DNA of 64,000 bases, taken from positions 248,001 to 312,000 of the forward strand of contig NZ_PJCF01000003.1 of NCBI RefSeq assembly GCF_002835935.1. Direction: 5' to 3'. The translations under genes and the position numbers were made by a program. Shown one piece after another: positions 17,667 to 26,950 of this stretch. Every line of letters begins with the position of its first letter. Positions within the stretch are counted from its first letter, which is position 1. The DNA comes from Paraglaciecola sp. MB-3u-78 (GTDB lineage Bacteria > Pseudomonadota > Gammaproteobacteria > Enterobacterales > Alteromonadaceae). Below the pieces are notes generated by a model. It had not been told where the DNA came from. It saw only the letters and a list, made by a program, of their open reading frames with translations, and did no database searches.

Positions 17667-19955
17667 ATGCTAACCACGCTCAAACGCATCGTTCAAGAAG
17701 TGAATCAAATCCCCGTATTTGATGATGCGTTAAGCTGTTTGGCAAATAGGTTAATAGAAGCTTTAAAAGTTGACTCATGTAGTATTTATTTGGCCGATTA
17801 CGAACATCAGCATTTTATGTTGGTGGCCACTGAAGGTCTAGCAAAAGCCGCTGTAGGTCAAGTGTCTATTGGTTTTTCTGAAGGTTTAGTTGGCTTAATC
17901 GGTCAACGAGAAGAGCCCCTCAATATTAGCGATGCTCAAAGACATCCTCGCTTTAAACACTACCCAGAAGTACAAGAAGATAACTACCACGCTTTTTTGG
18001 GTGCCCCGATAATCCATCAACGCAAAGTACTAGGCGTGTTAACGCTTCAACAGCAACACAAGCGACGTTTTAGTGAAGACGAAGAAGCGTTTTTGGTGAC
18101 ACTTGCGATGCAATTGGCTGTTGAAATTGCCAATGCTAAAGCACGGGGTTCGATTAACCTTTTGCAAGAAAATATCCCTAAAGATTGGCAGAAATCCCTA
18201 AAGGGTGTGCCAGGCTCTTCAGGATTAGCCAGTGGTGTGGGTTATTTACAAAACATGATGGTCAGTATTCATAATCATGTTCCTAAGCGCAGTCAAAATC
18301 AGCAGATACAAGTTCAAAATTACCGTCAGGCAGTGAAACAAACGCAGGCGGACATGGCAGTGTTGTCTGAGCGAATTCAAGGTGAAGTACCTGAAGATGT
18401 ACGTGCCATTTTCCAGCTGTATTACCACCTACTCGATGCCAACAGTCTAGGCCGAGACGTTGAAAAAGAAATCAAGTCTGGCTGGGATGCGCCTACATCC
18501 TTAAAAATGGTGGTAGAGAATTATATTCGTCAATTCCAAGCCATGAATGACCCTTACATGCGCGAGCGTGCTGTAGATGTTGAAGATATGGGCAATCGGG
18601 TCTTGGCAAACATATTGGGGATAACCGCTGATAAGCAAGTAACACGTGTGATCCCAGAGCACTCTATTTTGATTGCCGAAGAAGTCACAGCCGTGATGTT
18701 GGCTGAGTTTCCTAGTGAAAAACTCATGGGTATAGTGTCTATGCGTGGTTCAACCAACTCCCACGCGGCGATCATGGCAAGGGCCATGGGTGTGCCTGCA
18801 GTGATGGGGCTGAGCAATATCCCTATTGCTTTATTGAACGAAAAAGAAATTTTACTGGATGGTTATACCGGTGACGTCATTGTTTCACCAAATGTCACTA
18901 TTAGGCGTGAGTTCGACCAGCTTGTTCTAGAAGAGCAATTATTATCTGCACGTATTCATTCTGAAGATACTTTACCGGCTATCACTACAGACAACTGCGA
19001 AATACGCCTGTTTACCAACGCAGGTTTGTCACTTGAAGCGGAAAAAAATGATAATCCATATTCTGATGGCGTAGGGCTGTTTCGTACTGAAATCCCTTTT
19101 ATGATGCGTGAACGATTTCCTACTGAACAAGAACAAGTGGAGTTATATCGATCTTTACTTGAAGCGGAACCTAACAAGCCATTCACTATGCGAACTTTAG
19201 ACGTGGGGGGAGATAAACCTTTACCTTATTTTCCTATTTCTGAAGAAAATCCATTTCTTGGTTGGCGTGGAATTCGTATGACACTAGATCACCCCGAAAT
19301 ATTTTTGGTGCAAATTCGTGCAATGCTGCGAGCCAGTATTGGTTTAGACAACTTAAGTATTATGTTGCCGATGATAACGTCGGTAAGTGAAGTGAGTGAA
19401 GCTAAACGTCTTATTAGGCAAGCTTTTTATGAGGTTGAAGAAGAGGCCCAAGAACATGGCGAAAGCCTACGGATGCCTAAAATTGGGGTGATGCTTGAAG
19501 TTCCGGCCGTTCTTTATCAATTACCACAGCTGTCTAAAATCGTCGACTTTTTCTCGGTAGGCAGTAACGATTTAACCCAATATTTATTAGCAGTAGACCG
19601 CAACAACCCTCGTGTGGCTGATTTATACGATAGTTATCACCCAGCGGTATTAAGCGCTTTGTGTAGTATTGCAAAACATTCTGAATTGTTGCAAGTGCCG
19701 GTTACTGTTTGTGGTGAGCTAGCTGGAGAGCCCGGTGGTGTTGTATTATTGCTTGCAATGGGTTATCGGAAACTCAGCATGAATAACCATAACTTGCTCA
19801 AAGTGAAATGGGTCATACGCAATATTCATCGAGGTAGCGCAGAACAATTGTTAGCCAAAGTATTGACCTTAAACAATCCGCAGGATGTGCGAGAAGAAAT
19901 AAATAACTATCTTGAATCAGTGGGATTAGGCGGCTTGGTTCGTGCTGGCATTTAA
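17667..19955 (+). CDS. ptsP: Phosphoenolpyruvate-protein phosphotransferase PtsP (EI-Ntr)
   Basis: First enzyme of the nitrogen phosphotransfer system: autophosphorylates from PEP and passes phosphate to NPr. The 762-residue protein has an N-terminal GAF domain (about 1-165, with VDSCSIYLAD and HAFLGAPIIH) that in relatives senses glutamine or 2-oxoglutarate. The enzyme I region follows, with the phosphorylated His in RGSTNSHAAIMARAMG and PEP-binding motifs FRTEIPFMMRE, VGSNDLTQYLLAVDRNN and VCGELAGEP. In E. coli lgt comes next; here thyA follows directly. Confidence 0.96.
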   Translation: MLTTLKRIVQEVNQIPVFDDALSCLANRLIEALKVDSCSIYLADYEHQHFMLVATEGLAKAAVGQVSIGFSEGLVGLIGQREEPLNISDAQRHPRFKHYPEVQEDNYHAFLGAPIIHQRKVLGVLTLQQQHKRRFSEDEEAFLVTLAMQLAVEIANAKARGSINLLQENIPKDWQKSLKGVPGSSGLASGVGYLQNMMVSIHNHVPKRSQNQQIQVQNYRQAVKQTQADMAVLSERIQGEVPEDVRAIFQLYYHLLDANSLGRDVEKEIKSGWDAPTSLKMVVENYIRQFQAMNDPYMRERAVDVEDMGNRVLANILGITADKQVTRVIPEHSILIAEEVTAVMLAEFPSEKLMGIVSMRGSTNSHAAIMARAMGVPAVMGLSNIPIALLNEKEILLDGYTGDVIVSPNVTIRREFDQLVLEEQLLSARIHSEDTLPAITTDNCEIRLFTNAGLSLEAEKNDNPYSDGVGLFRTEIPFMMRERFPTEQEQVELYRSLLEAEPNKPFTMRTLDVGGDKPLPYFPISEENPFLGWRGIRMTLDHPEIFLVQIRAMLRASIGLDNLSIMLPMITSVSEVSEAKRLIRQAFYEVEEEAQEHGESLRMPKIGVMLEVPAVLYQLPQLSKIVDFFSVGSNDLTQYLLAVDRNNPRVADLYDSYHPAVLSALCSIAKHSELLQVPVTVCGELAGEPGGVVLLLAMGYRKLSMNNHNLLKVKWVIRNIHRGSAEQLLAKVLTLNNPQDVREEINNYLESVGLGGLVRAGI

Positions 19956-20003
19956 GACAAAATAAATTTTGAAGTACAATGAAGTACAGAGAGACGAGTA
20001 AGA

Positions 20004-20837
20004 ATGCAACAGTATTTACAATTAATGCGCCACGTATTAGACACAGGCGTTAAAAAAGAAGATCGCACCGGTACAGGTACAATTAGTGTGTTCGGATACC
20101 AGATGCGCTTTGACTTGAATTCAGGGTTCCCTCTGGTCACGACTAAAAAGTGTCACATGCGATCCATTATTCATGAACTTTTATGGTTTTTAAAAGGCGA
20201 AACGAATATCGCTTATTTGACCGAAAATAATGTCAAGATATGGGACGGATGGGCTACCGATTCTGGCGAGTTAGGACCGGTTTATGGAAAACAGTGGCGT
20301 AGTTGGGAAGGTGCAGATGGACAAGTTATTGATCAAATCAGTGAGCTTGTTGAGCAAATCAAAACAAACCCAGACTCAAGACGTTTAATTGTCAGTGCTT
20401 GGAATCCCGCTGTATTGCCCGATACCTCCTATTCACCAAAAGAAAACGCGCAACAAGGCAGGCAAGCATTACCACCTTGTCATACCATGTTTCAGTTCTA
20501 TGTATTAGAAGGAAAGTTATCTTGTCAGTTATACCAACGCAGCGGCGATATCTTTTTGGGTGTGCCTTTTAATATTGCTAGTTATGCGTTGTTAACTATG
20601 ATGTTAGCGCAAGTCTGTGATCTTGAGCTGGGCGATTTTATTCATACGCTGGGTGACGCTCACTTATATGTTAATCACCTTGAGCAAGCAAAATTACAAC
20701 TCACTCGCGAACCCTACCCCTTGCCGAAAATGATCATCAACCCTAGTATTGATGATATCTTTGCTTTTGACATCAATGATTTTGAATTGAAGGACTATCA
20801 AGCACATGACCACATCAAAGCACCAGTGGCTATATAA
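20004..20837 (+). CDS. thyA: Thymidylate synthase
   Basis: Methylates dUMP to dTMP with methylene-tetrahydrofolate. The protein has 277 residues against 264 in E. coli; the extra residues are an insertion just before the active site ([19 protein letters not shown], nucleophilic Cys in LPPCH). Other conserved motifs are [12 protein letters not shown], the dUMP-binding [18 protein letters not shown] and [12 protein letters not shown]. The duplicated octamer GAAGTACA lies just upstream. Confidence 0.97.
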   Translation: MQQYLQLMRHVLDTGVKKEDRTGTGTISVFGYQMRFDLNSGFPLVTTKKCHMRSIIHELLWFLKGETNIAYLTENNVKIWDGWATDSGELGPVYGKQWRSWEGADGQVIDQISELVEQIKTNPDSRRLIVSAWNPAVLPDTSYSPKENAQQGRQALPPCHTMFQFYVLEGKLSCQLYQRSGDIFLGVPFNIASYALLTMMLAQVCDLELGDFIHTLGDAHLYVNHLEQAKLQLTREPYPLPKMIINPSIDDIFAFDINDFELKDYQAHDHIKAPVAI

Positions 20838-20878
20838 TTTATTCGCTAGACAGACCAAAAATAGGTGACAATGGCCAT

Positions 20879-21895
20879 ATGACTACCCCCGTACTTATTT
20901 GTGACGATTCGAGTTTTGCTCGTAAGCAAATGCAAAGATCTATTCCAGATGGATGGGATGTAGATATAAGCTTCGCTGAACATGGACAGGAAGCCTTAGA
21001 GATGATCCGAGCTGGTAAAGCGGACGTGATGTTTCTAGATTTAAATATGCCTGTCATGGACGGTTACCAGACCATGCAAGTCATCAAGGATGAAGATTTA
21101 CCTACCATGGTAATTGTGGTGTCGGGTGATGTGCAACCTGAGGCGCGGGCACGAATGTTGGAATTGGGGGCAATAGAATTTATTCGCAAGCCAACCGACA
21201 ACGCTAAGCTTGTAGAAATTCTTACACAATTTGGTTTGTATTCCGGTGAAGCTTCAGCCAGTAAGCGCGCAGAAGAAGTTACTCCCACTGCAAAAGATTC
21301 CCACACAGAAAAATTAGATGCTTATCGTGAAATGGCCAATGTGGCGATGGGGCAGGCGGGCGAAAGTTTAGCTACGTTATTAGGTGAATTTATTGATTTA
21401 CCTATCCCGAATGTGAATTTGATCACTAATACTGAATTACACATGGCTATGGCTGATATTCAACGTAACGATAGTGTTTCTGCCGTATCTCAAGGTTTCA
21501 TTAGCGCGGGTATCAATGGGGAAGCACTGGTTATTTTTAACGACTCTAACTTCGGTAATATGGTTAAGCTTCTCAAATATAGTGACGATAAAAGTAGCCA
21601 CTCTTTGGAGCTTGAAGCCTTGATGGACGTATCAAATATTCTGATTGGCGCTTGTTTAAGAGCACTTTCAGAACAACTCCACTCGGTTTTTAGCCATAAT
21701 CACCCCATTATTTTGGGTCGACACTGCGATTTGGACGATATCCTCAAAAACACCACTCAAAGAAAAGAAGATATGTTGGCGATCGAAATTGCCTATTCCA
21801 TTAAGAGCCAAAATATTAACTTTGACTTGTTACTCTTATTCCCGAACAAATCTATCGACTTAGTATTCGATAAACTTGTCACATCTTATCCTTAA
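20879..21895 (+). CDS. Response regulator fused to a CheC-type phosphatase domain
   Basis: A 338-residue protein. Residues 1-120 are a CheY-like receiver with Asp9, Asp10 and the phosphorylated Asp54 (FLDLNMPVMDG), plus the conserved Lys in FIRKPTD. After a linker, residues about 140-338 form a CheC/CheX-like domain. The first helix matches the phosphatase signature (DAYREMAN, with Pro 23 residues after the Asn). The second half is a related but altered copy (EALMDVSN, again with Pro at +23), where Glu and Asp are swapped. Such a fusion could dephosphorylate itself or another CheY. It lies 11 bp upstream of a diguanylate cyclase, which links it to c-di-GMP output. Confidence 0.87.
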   Translation: MTTPVLICDDSSFARKQMQRSIPDGWDVDISFAEHGQEALEMIRAGKADVMFLDLNMPVMDGYQTMQVIKDEDLPTMVIVVSGDVQPEARARMLELGAIEFIRKPTDNAKLVEILTQFGLYSGEASASKRAEEVTPTAKDSHTEKLDAYREMANVAMGQAGESLATLLGEFIDLPIPNVNLITNTELHMAMADIQRNDSVSAVSQGFISAGINGEALVIFNDSNFGNMVKLLKYSDDKSSHSLELEALMDVSNILIGACLRALSEQLHSVFSHNHPIILGRHCDLDDILKNTTQRKEDMLAIEIAYSIKSQNINFDLLLLFPNKSIDLVFDKLVTSYP

Positions 21896-21906
21896 GGTCG
21901 AATTTT

Positions 21907-22860
21907 ATGGCAGTTGATAGCAGTTTGGCGGAAATGCATTGGAAACACGACCTCCTCGGTTCTATTGAGGTGGGAATTGTGGTGTTAGATAAAGAGTTTA
22001 ATGTGCAGGTATGGAACCAGTTTATGGAAAACCATAGCAGTATTGTGCCGGGAATGATCCAAAATAAAAATGTATTTGAGTTTTTTCCTGAAATAGACAG
22101 GGAGTGGTTTACTCGAAAAGCAGCACCCGCTTTTTCGTTGAAGAGTCCTGTGTTTATTATTTGGGAGCAGCGTCCGTATTTATTTCATTTTAACTGCAAT
22201 CGTCCCATTACTTCAAAAGCTAATCATATGTATCAAAATATCACGATTTTTCCGTTGGCATCTTTAACGGGTAAAGTGGATCAGGTCTGTTTGGTGATAT
22301 ACGATGTGACAGATGAAGCCGTAAGCCGACTGGGGATGCAATCACTTAACCGCCAGTTACAAAAAGTGAGTCAAATAGACGGTTTGACAGGACTTTACAA
22401 CAGACGCTTTTGGGAAGAGCAGTTTGTGATGGAGTACAAAAGAGATATGCGCAGTGAAAGCCCTTCAGCCCTTATCATGTTGGATATCGACAATTTAAAA
22501 AAAGTGAATGATACTTATGGCCACCCTGCAGGTGATGAGGTCATTAAAGCTTTGGCTGGTATCATCAAAAAAACCATCCGAGAAACAGATATCGCCGGTC
22601 GTTATGATGGTGAAGAATTTTCGGTCATATTACCTGATACACCTGTAGCTAACGTAGAGTTTGTAGCTGAGCGTATTCGTCGTTTAGTTGAGAAATATAT
22701 TGTGGTATATGATGAGATAAATATTTCATTTACCGTCAGTATCGGAATTTCAGGTTTTAAGCACACCTATAAAGATAGTACCCAATGGTTGGACATGGCT
22801 GATAAAGCTTTGTATCAAGCAAAAGCGGCGGGCAAAAACCAAGTCTTACTTGCTGAATAG
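21907..22860 (+). CDS. PAS-GGDEF diguanylate cyclase with a DGEEF active site
   Basis: A 317-residue cytoplasmic protein with no transmembrane helix: PAS-like domain at about 15-135 (LLGSIEVGIVVLDKEFNVQVWN) and a GGDEF domain at about 150-317 (DGLTGLYNRRFWEEQ; LDIDNLKKVNDTYGHPAGD). The active-site motif is DGEEF, so the first Gly is replaced by Asp. An RETD inhibitory site lies five residues upstream, so product feedback is likely. Cyclase activity with this first-position change is not certain. It is co-transcribed with the CheY-CheC fusion, which may receive or reset the upstream signal. Confidence 0.9.
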   Translation: MAVDSSLAEMHWKHDLLGSIEVGIVVLDKEFNVQVWNQFMENHSSIVPGMIQNKNVFEFFPEIDREWFTRKAAPAFSLKSPVFIIWEQRPYLFHFNCNRPITSKANHMYQNITIFPLASLTGKVDQVCLVIYDVTDEAVSRLGMQSLNRQLQKVSQIDGLTGLYNRRFWEEQFVMEYKRDMRSESPSALIMLDIDNLKKVNDTYGHPAGDEVIKALAGIIKKTIRETDIAGRYDGEEFSVILPDTPVANVEFVAERIRRLVEKYIVVYDEINISFTVSIGISGFKHTYKDSTQWLDMADKALYQAKAAGKNQVLLAE

Positions 22861-22944
22861 ACTGACCAAAAGTCGTGCCCTAGTGATGGGATATTTCCAA
22901 TACCAAGACTGTTACCTTAATTACGATTACGGAATAACCCGTTA

Positions 22945-24507
22945 ATGAATGATATCCCTAAGACTTCGCAAGCAACTTGGTTAGATACCCTAAAGTCGTT
23001 TAAACATCCTCGGGTTATCACAATGTTGTTTTTTGGCATTTCAGCTGGATTACCTTTGTTACTGATATTTTCATCTTTAAGCTTGTGGTTACGTGAGGCG
23101 GGAATAGATCGTGCAGCCGTCACTTATTTTAGCTGGGCCGCCTTAGGTTATTCTTTTAAATTTGTTTGGGCACCCTTGGTAGATAGCTTACCGATCCCAA
23201 TTTTAACTCGTTTTTTGGGCCGCCGACGAGCCTGGATGCTTTTGTCACAAGTCATGATTATGCTAGCCATTGTCGCTATGGCCTTTGTTGACCCGGCCAC
23301 GCAACCCTTAGTAGTTATTGCATGGGCAGCGGTATTATTAGGCTTTTCATCGGCGACCCAAGATATAGTGATTGATGCCTATCGAATTGAGTCTGCCGAT
23401 ACTCAGCTACAAGCATTAATGTCATCTAGCTACATTGCCGGTTACCGAATCGGTATGCTGATTGCAGGAGCTGGCTCCTTGGTGTTAGCCAGTTATTTTG
23501 GCTCGAGCATGGGTGAATATGATTATCTGGCTTGGCAAACAACCTATCTAATTATGGCTGCGATGATGTCGATCGGTGTGATAACCACCTTAGTGGTCAG
23601 CGAGCCGCAATCAAATTATCTCACTCAAGCTCAAGATAAGCACCACCAATTAGGTTTTTTCTTGTTGTTTATATTTGCTGTTATTGGCTTTGTGGCTAGT
23701 TTTTATTTGACGGCATCTGATGCAGTATCGGCAAAAGCAGCATTAAGTACGCTGATTGCTAACAGCTATTTAGCCGGTGCAGTGATTGAGTTTGCTCGCT
23801 TAGCCTTAGCCTTAATAGTTGCTGGTCTTATTGCTAAAATAGTAATTGCTAGCGGCCTAGTGCAACAAAAAACAATCCTTGTCACTTATGTGGAACCGGT
23901 GAACGATTTTTTCCAAAGATATGGCTGGTCATTAGCGTGGTTATTATTAGCCTTGATTGGTTTATACCGGATCTCCGATATTGTGATGGGCGTAATAGCC
24001 AATGTGTTTTATCTCGATTTGGGTTTTACCAAACCTGAAATTGCCAGTGTTGTGAAAACCTTTGGTTTAATAATGACCATTATAGGTGGGTTTTTAGGCG
24101 GCCTATTGAGTATACGCTTTGGTGTATTGAAAATTTTGTTTTTAGGCGCATTATTGTCTGCGATAACCAATCTATTATTTATGTTACTTACTCAAGTCGG
24201 CTATGATATGACTTTGTTGTATGTGGTTATTTCGGCAGATAATTTATCGGCAGGTTTAGCTAGCGCTGCCTTTATTGCCTTTTTATCTAGTCTGACCAAT
24301 ATTTCATTTACTGCCGTGCAATATGCTATTTTCAGCTCATTAATGACTTTACTACCAAAAATATTAGGTGGCTATTCAGGCACGATTGTTGAAACAATAG
24401 GGTATCAACACTTTTTCTTAAGCACTGCATTGATGGGGATCCCTGTATTAGTATTGATTGTGTGGGCCAATAAACGCTTTGATATACATCGTCTTGAAAA
24501 AAGGTGA
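22945..24507 (+). CDS. ampG: AmpG-type MFS muropeptide transporter
   Basis: A 520-residue major facilitator protein with about 14 hydrophobic segments. The N-terminal part (FFGISAGLPLLLIFSSLSLWL, FSWAALGYSFKFVWAPLVD, LGRRRAWMLLSQV, SSATQDIVIDAYRIE) is diagnostic of the AmpG family, which imports anhydromuropeptides from the periplasm for cell-wall recycling. In some species this feeds beta-lactamase induction; no ampR or ampC is near. An insertion between about 260 and 330 adds two helices relative to E. coli. Confidence 0.9.
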   Translation: MNDIPKTSQATWLDTLKSFKHPRVITMLFFGISAGLPLLLIFSSLSLWLREAGIDRAAVTYFSWAALGYSFKFVWAPLVDSLPIPILTRFLGRRRAWMLLSQVMIMLAIVAMAFVDPATQPLVVIAWAAVLLGFSSATQDIVIDAYRIESADTQLQALMSSSYIAGYRIGMLIAGAGSLVLASYFGSSMGEYDYLAWQTTYLIMAAMMSIGVITTLVVSEPQSNYLTQAQDKHHQLGFFLLFIFAVIGFVASFYLTASDAVSAKAALSTLIANSYLAGAVIEFARLALALIVAGLIAKIVIASGLVQQKTILVTYVEPVNDFFQRYGWSLAWLLLALIGLYRISDIVMGVIANVFYLDLGFTKPEIASVVKTFGLIMTIIGGFLGGLLSIRFGVLKILFLGALLSAITNLLFMLLTQVGYDMTLLYVVISADNLSAGLASAAFIAFLSSLTNISFTAVQYAIFSSLMTLLPKILGGYSGTIVETIGYQHFFLSTALMGIPVLVLIVWANKRFDIHRLEKR

Positions 24508-24573
24508 ATGCCTTAGCCGGGAAAACTTATAAAATCCTCAAGATGTTGCATTAATAGTCGAAATTAAAGGAGT

Positions 24574-24906
24574 CTAGGGTCTTATTCCAATACAGTCCAA
24601 TGGCAATGGATAAATCCCTTCATTTTCAAGGCAGTATAGGCAGGTTTCTAATTCACCTCTTAAGTACGGATCTTCAATCAGTGTGCGCTGAGGCCAGTAA
24701 TGTATTTGGTGTAATACATGCCAAAATATTTGCTCGGTGTTTTCGTAAGGCAGATGTTTACCTTTTTTGACTTGTGTCCATTCTTCCATGGTATCCCAAA
24801 AAAACAAATCCAGTTCTGAATAAGGGATTTTTTGTTGCAAAAAGAAACGGACATAATATGCCAGTTGTTTGGATTTACTGTGTACGAAATCACTAACTGT
24901 GGACAC
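24574..24906 (-). CDS. Conserved small hypothetical protein
   Basis: A 110-residue soluble protein, rich in aromatic residues (YYVRFFLQQ, ELDLFFWDTMEEW, IFWHVLHQIHYWPQR) and with two Cys near the C-terminus (ETCLYCLENEG). The region is protein-like throughout, but I do not recognise a named family or catalytic motif. It stands alone, convergent with ampG and 135 bp from the DUF3530 gene on the same strand. Confidence 0.65.
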   Translation of the reverse strand: MSTVSDFVHSKSKQLAYYVRFFLQQKIPYSELDLFFWDTMEEWTQVKKGKHLPYENTEQIFWHVLHQIHYWPQRTLIEDPYLRGELETCLYCLENEGIYPLPLDCIGIRP

Positions 24907-25041
24907 TAATAGGACCGTCTAATTTGTGGAGAATCATGTGCTTAGTATAGCTAGAATTTTTATTTTCACAGAGAATAGCGTCTTTTTTGGGATGTGCATT
25001 CCTGAAATGTCACTATTTTAAGGCTTTATACCTTCGATTGA

Positions 25042-25962
25042 CTACCACCCCATGTGGCTTATCCAGCCATAAATCTCTTTACCAATATAGGCGCTATATT
25101 GCTGATGCATATTAAACCCAAGCAATTCTCGTTGTCTGAATTGCAATTTTAGTGCTTTGACTGCAGTTATTTGACGACGACTCACTGTCTTTCGTGCCCA
25201 TCCATTATCCCCACTGCTATACAAATCCAATACTGGCATTGGCGTATTGGCTATCCATTCTGGTAGACGTTGATTGTGTTTTCTGTCTGGCCAATAAGGG
25301 CTGATTACCACAAGGGCGTCAGGGGAGTTTAATGTCTTTTCGGCATAAATTTTACTTAGCCAAGCGGCACTTGTGCCTTTACTGATGACCAAAAAGAAGC
25401 CTGGATACTCTTGGGATTTTTCGATGACGGCTTGTAAAAGAGAGACTAGCTGTTGTTCGTGTTTTACAAATGCCTGTTCATCTATAGTGGTTACCGCAGA
25501 CTTACTGATATCTAAATCTAATAGTACTGCACTGGCACTGGTTTCTTGTGTATCTGCGGAGGTTTTAGTCTCTTCTTCTTCAGTCGTTGCTTTTCCAGCA
25601 TCTTCTAACTCGCCCTGTGGGTCGATGGTCGGTATAAAACCTATGTCTGGAGCGGGTATCAAAATAGTGACCCAACCAATTTTGTTCATCTCATTGGCTA
25701 AAGTTGCGAAGCCTTCTTGGCCTACTATGGGTATGCCGCTATCAGCAATCATGACTGCTACTCCACGAGTAATAGCGGTAGTGTTTTCTTGTAACACATA
25801 AATAATCGGCTGATTGTCAATATCAAAACTTTGGTAGGTATCGGCAAAGAGCCCACGCTGAATATCTAATTGTCTTAGCAAGTGATTATCAGGAGCCGCT
25901 AAGCTTTGGTTGCACACAGAAGCGAGCAGTAAGAAAAACAGGATTTTAATAACGATAATGCC
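25042..25962 (-). CDS. DUF3530 family secreted alpha/beta-hydrolase-like protein
   Basis: The conserved body is about 290 residues with an alpha/beta-hydrolase-like pattern (MIADSGIPIVGQEGFATLANEMN; FFLVISKGTSAAWLSKIYAEK; ALVVISPYWPDR; MPVLDLYSSGDNGW), typical of DUF3530. An acidic, Thr/Glu-rich insertion lies near residues 105-130. The first ordinary start codon is GTG at 25917, but the same frame reads upstream as a signal peptide (KILFFLLLASVCNQSLAAP) with no ATG, GTG or TTG. A non-canonical ATT or ATC near 25962 is therefore possible. The start given is inferred from the signal peptide. Confidence 0.72.
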   Translation of the reverse strand, partial: GIIVIKILFFLLLASVCNQSLAAPDNHLLRQLDIQRGLFADTYQSFDIDNQPIIYVLQENTTAITRGVAVMIADSGIPIVGQEGFATLANEMNKIGWVTILIPAPDIGFIPTIDPQGELEDAGKATTEEEETKTSADTQETSASAVLLDLDISKSAVTTIDEQAFVKHEQQLVSLLQAVIEKSQEYPGFFLVISKGTSAAWLSKIYAEKTLNSPDALVVISPYWPDRKHNQRLPEWIANTPMPVLDLYSSGDNGWARKTVSRRQITAVKALKLQFRQRELLGFNMHQQYSAYIGKEIYGWISHMGW

Positions 25963-26073
25963 TCTGAAAATGTATATGAATAGGTTATCGGAACGTATTA
26001 GGTAGTTCTTTAATTTTGCACCAGAGTTTATTTCGTTAATAATAGGTTAACTCATATTTTTATCAGGGACTTC

Positions 26074-26637
26074 ATGTCTACTCTAGCATTTCCGATCATT
26101 GAAACTCCGCGATTGTTACTTAATAGACTTACAAAGCATGATCGTGAACCTCTATTCGCCATATTTTCCGATCCCAAAATCATCGAGTACTATGATGTAG
26201 AGCGCTTCAAATCCATTGATGAAGCAGATCGTTTGATCGCGTATTTTGACGCTCGATTTGACAGTAACACTGGTATCCGTTGGGCTATTCGTCATAAAAC
26301 ATCAGGTGAATTTCTAGGTACTTGTGGTTTCACTAATTGGAACGAGTTTGATCACACTGCAGTTGTAGGTTACGAGTTATCTAAAGACTACTGGGGCAAA
26401 GGTTATGCAACTGAAGCGGTGGGGACTATTATTAATTTTATTTTTGCAGATAGTTTTCATTTCTATGTGCACCGTGTTGAGGCACTCATTTTACCTAGTA
26501 ATAAGCCTTCAGAAACATTAGTCAAAAATTTAGGGTTTCGTTTAGAGGGAACTTTGCGCGGCAAATGCTACTGGAACAATGATTTTCATGACATGAATAT
26601 GTTTGGCATATTACGCAATGAGCAAGTTAAACAGTAA
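26074..26637 (+). CDS. GNAT N-acetyltransferase, RimJ/RimL type
   Basis: A 187-residue acetyltransferase beginning PIIETPRLLLNRLTKHDREPLFAI, the typical RimJ/RimL opening. The acetyl-CoA-binding motif is in VVGYELSKDYWGKGYATEAVG, followed by HRVEALILPSNKPSETLVKNLGFRLEG. Members acetylate ribosomal protein N-termini or small amines; the substrate here is unknown. GGGACTTC precedes the ATG. It is convergent with rapA across an rluA remnant. Confidence 0.9.
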   Translation: MSTLAFPIIETPRLLLNRLTKHDREPLFAIFSDPKIIEYYDVERFKSIDEADRLIAYFDARFDSNTGIRWAIRHKTSGEFLGTCGFTNWNEFDHTAVVGYELSKDYWGKGYATEAVGTIINFIFADSFHFYVHRVEALILPSNKPSETLVKNLGFRLEGTLRGKCYWNNDFHDMNMFGILRNEQVKQ

Positions 26638-26701
26638 TAGGGATTTTGACTGATAAAGGGACGTTTATTATCAGATTAAAAAGGCACCTGAGACTCAAAA
26701 C

Positions 26702-26888
26702 TCAGGGTCGTTCTGTAACGGGATGACGAAAGCTATGAAACATCCCATGCAGGTTAAGGCTGTCCACCCGCTCTAATGCTTGGTCTTGTAAACAATCTGC
26801 ATGCTCTTTGCCTGGAACACTCAACAAGCCGCTAGGTTTATTAATATTTCATCATCCTGAGAAACAATTATCCAGATAATTCCATGGG
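26702..26888 (-). pseudogene. rluA: Remnant of an RluA-type pseudouridine synthase gene
   Basis: On the minus strand one frame reads IIVSQDDEIL and, after a one-base shift, KPSGLLSVPGKEHADCLQDQ. That matches the N-terminal NKPSGLLSVPG hallmark of RluA enzymes. It then jumps to LHGMFHSFRHPVTERP, resembling the C-terminal LHA...F.HPVTGE motif. The catalytic centre (HRLDxxTSG) is missing, so most of the gene has been deleted. The position next to rapA matches E. coli, where rluA and rapA are neighbours. The organism must have another enzyme for these sites or lack the modification. Confidence 0.7.
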
Positions 26889-26894
26889 CGGACT

Positions 26895-26950
26895 GTGAAT
26901 AACCCGCAATAGGAATTGCCATTTGTCAGTTCCTATTGCGGGTTATTCAC
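26895..26950. repeat. Long palindrome overlapping the 3' end of rapA
   Basis: A perfect 21-bp inverted repeat (arms 26895-26915 and 26930-26950, starting GTGAATAACCCGCAATAGG) with a 14-base loop that is itself partly self-complementary. The right arm is the last codons and stop of rapA; the left arm is an inverted copy of them facing the rluA remnant. It may act as a terminator, though no T-tract follows. Confidence 0.85.
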
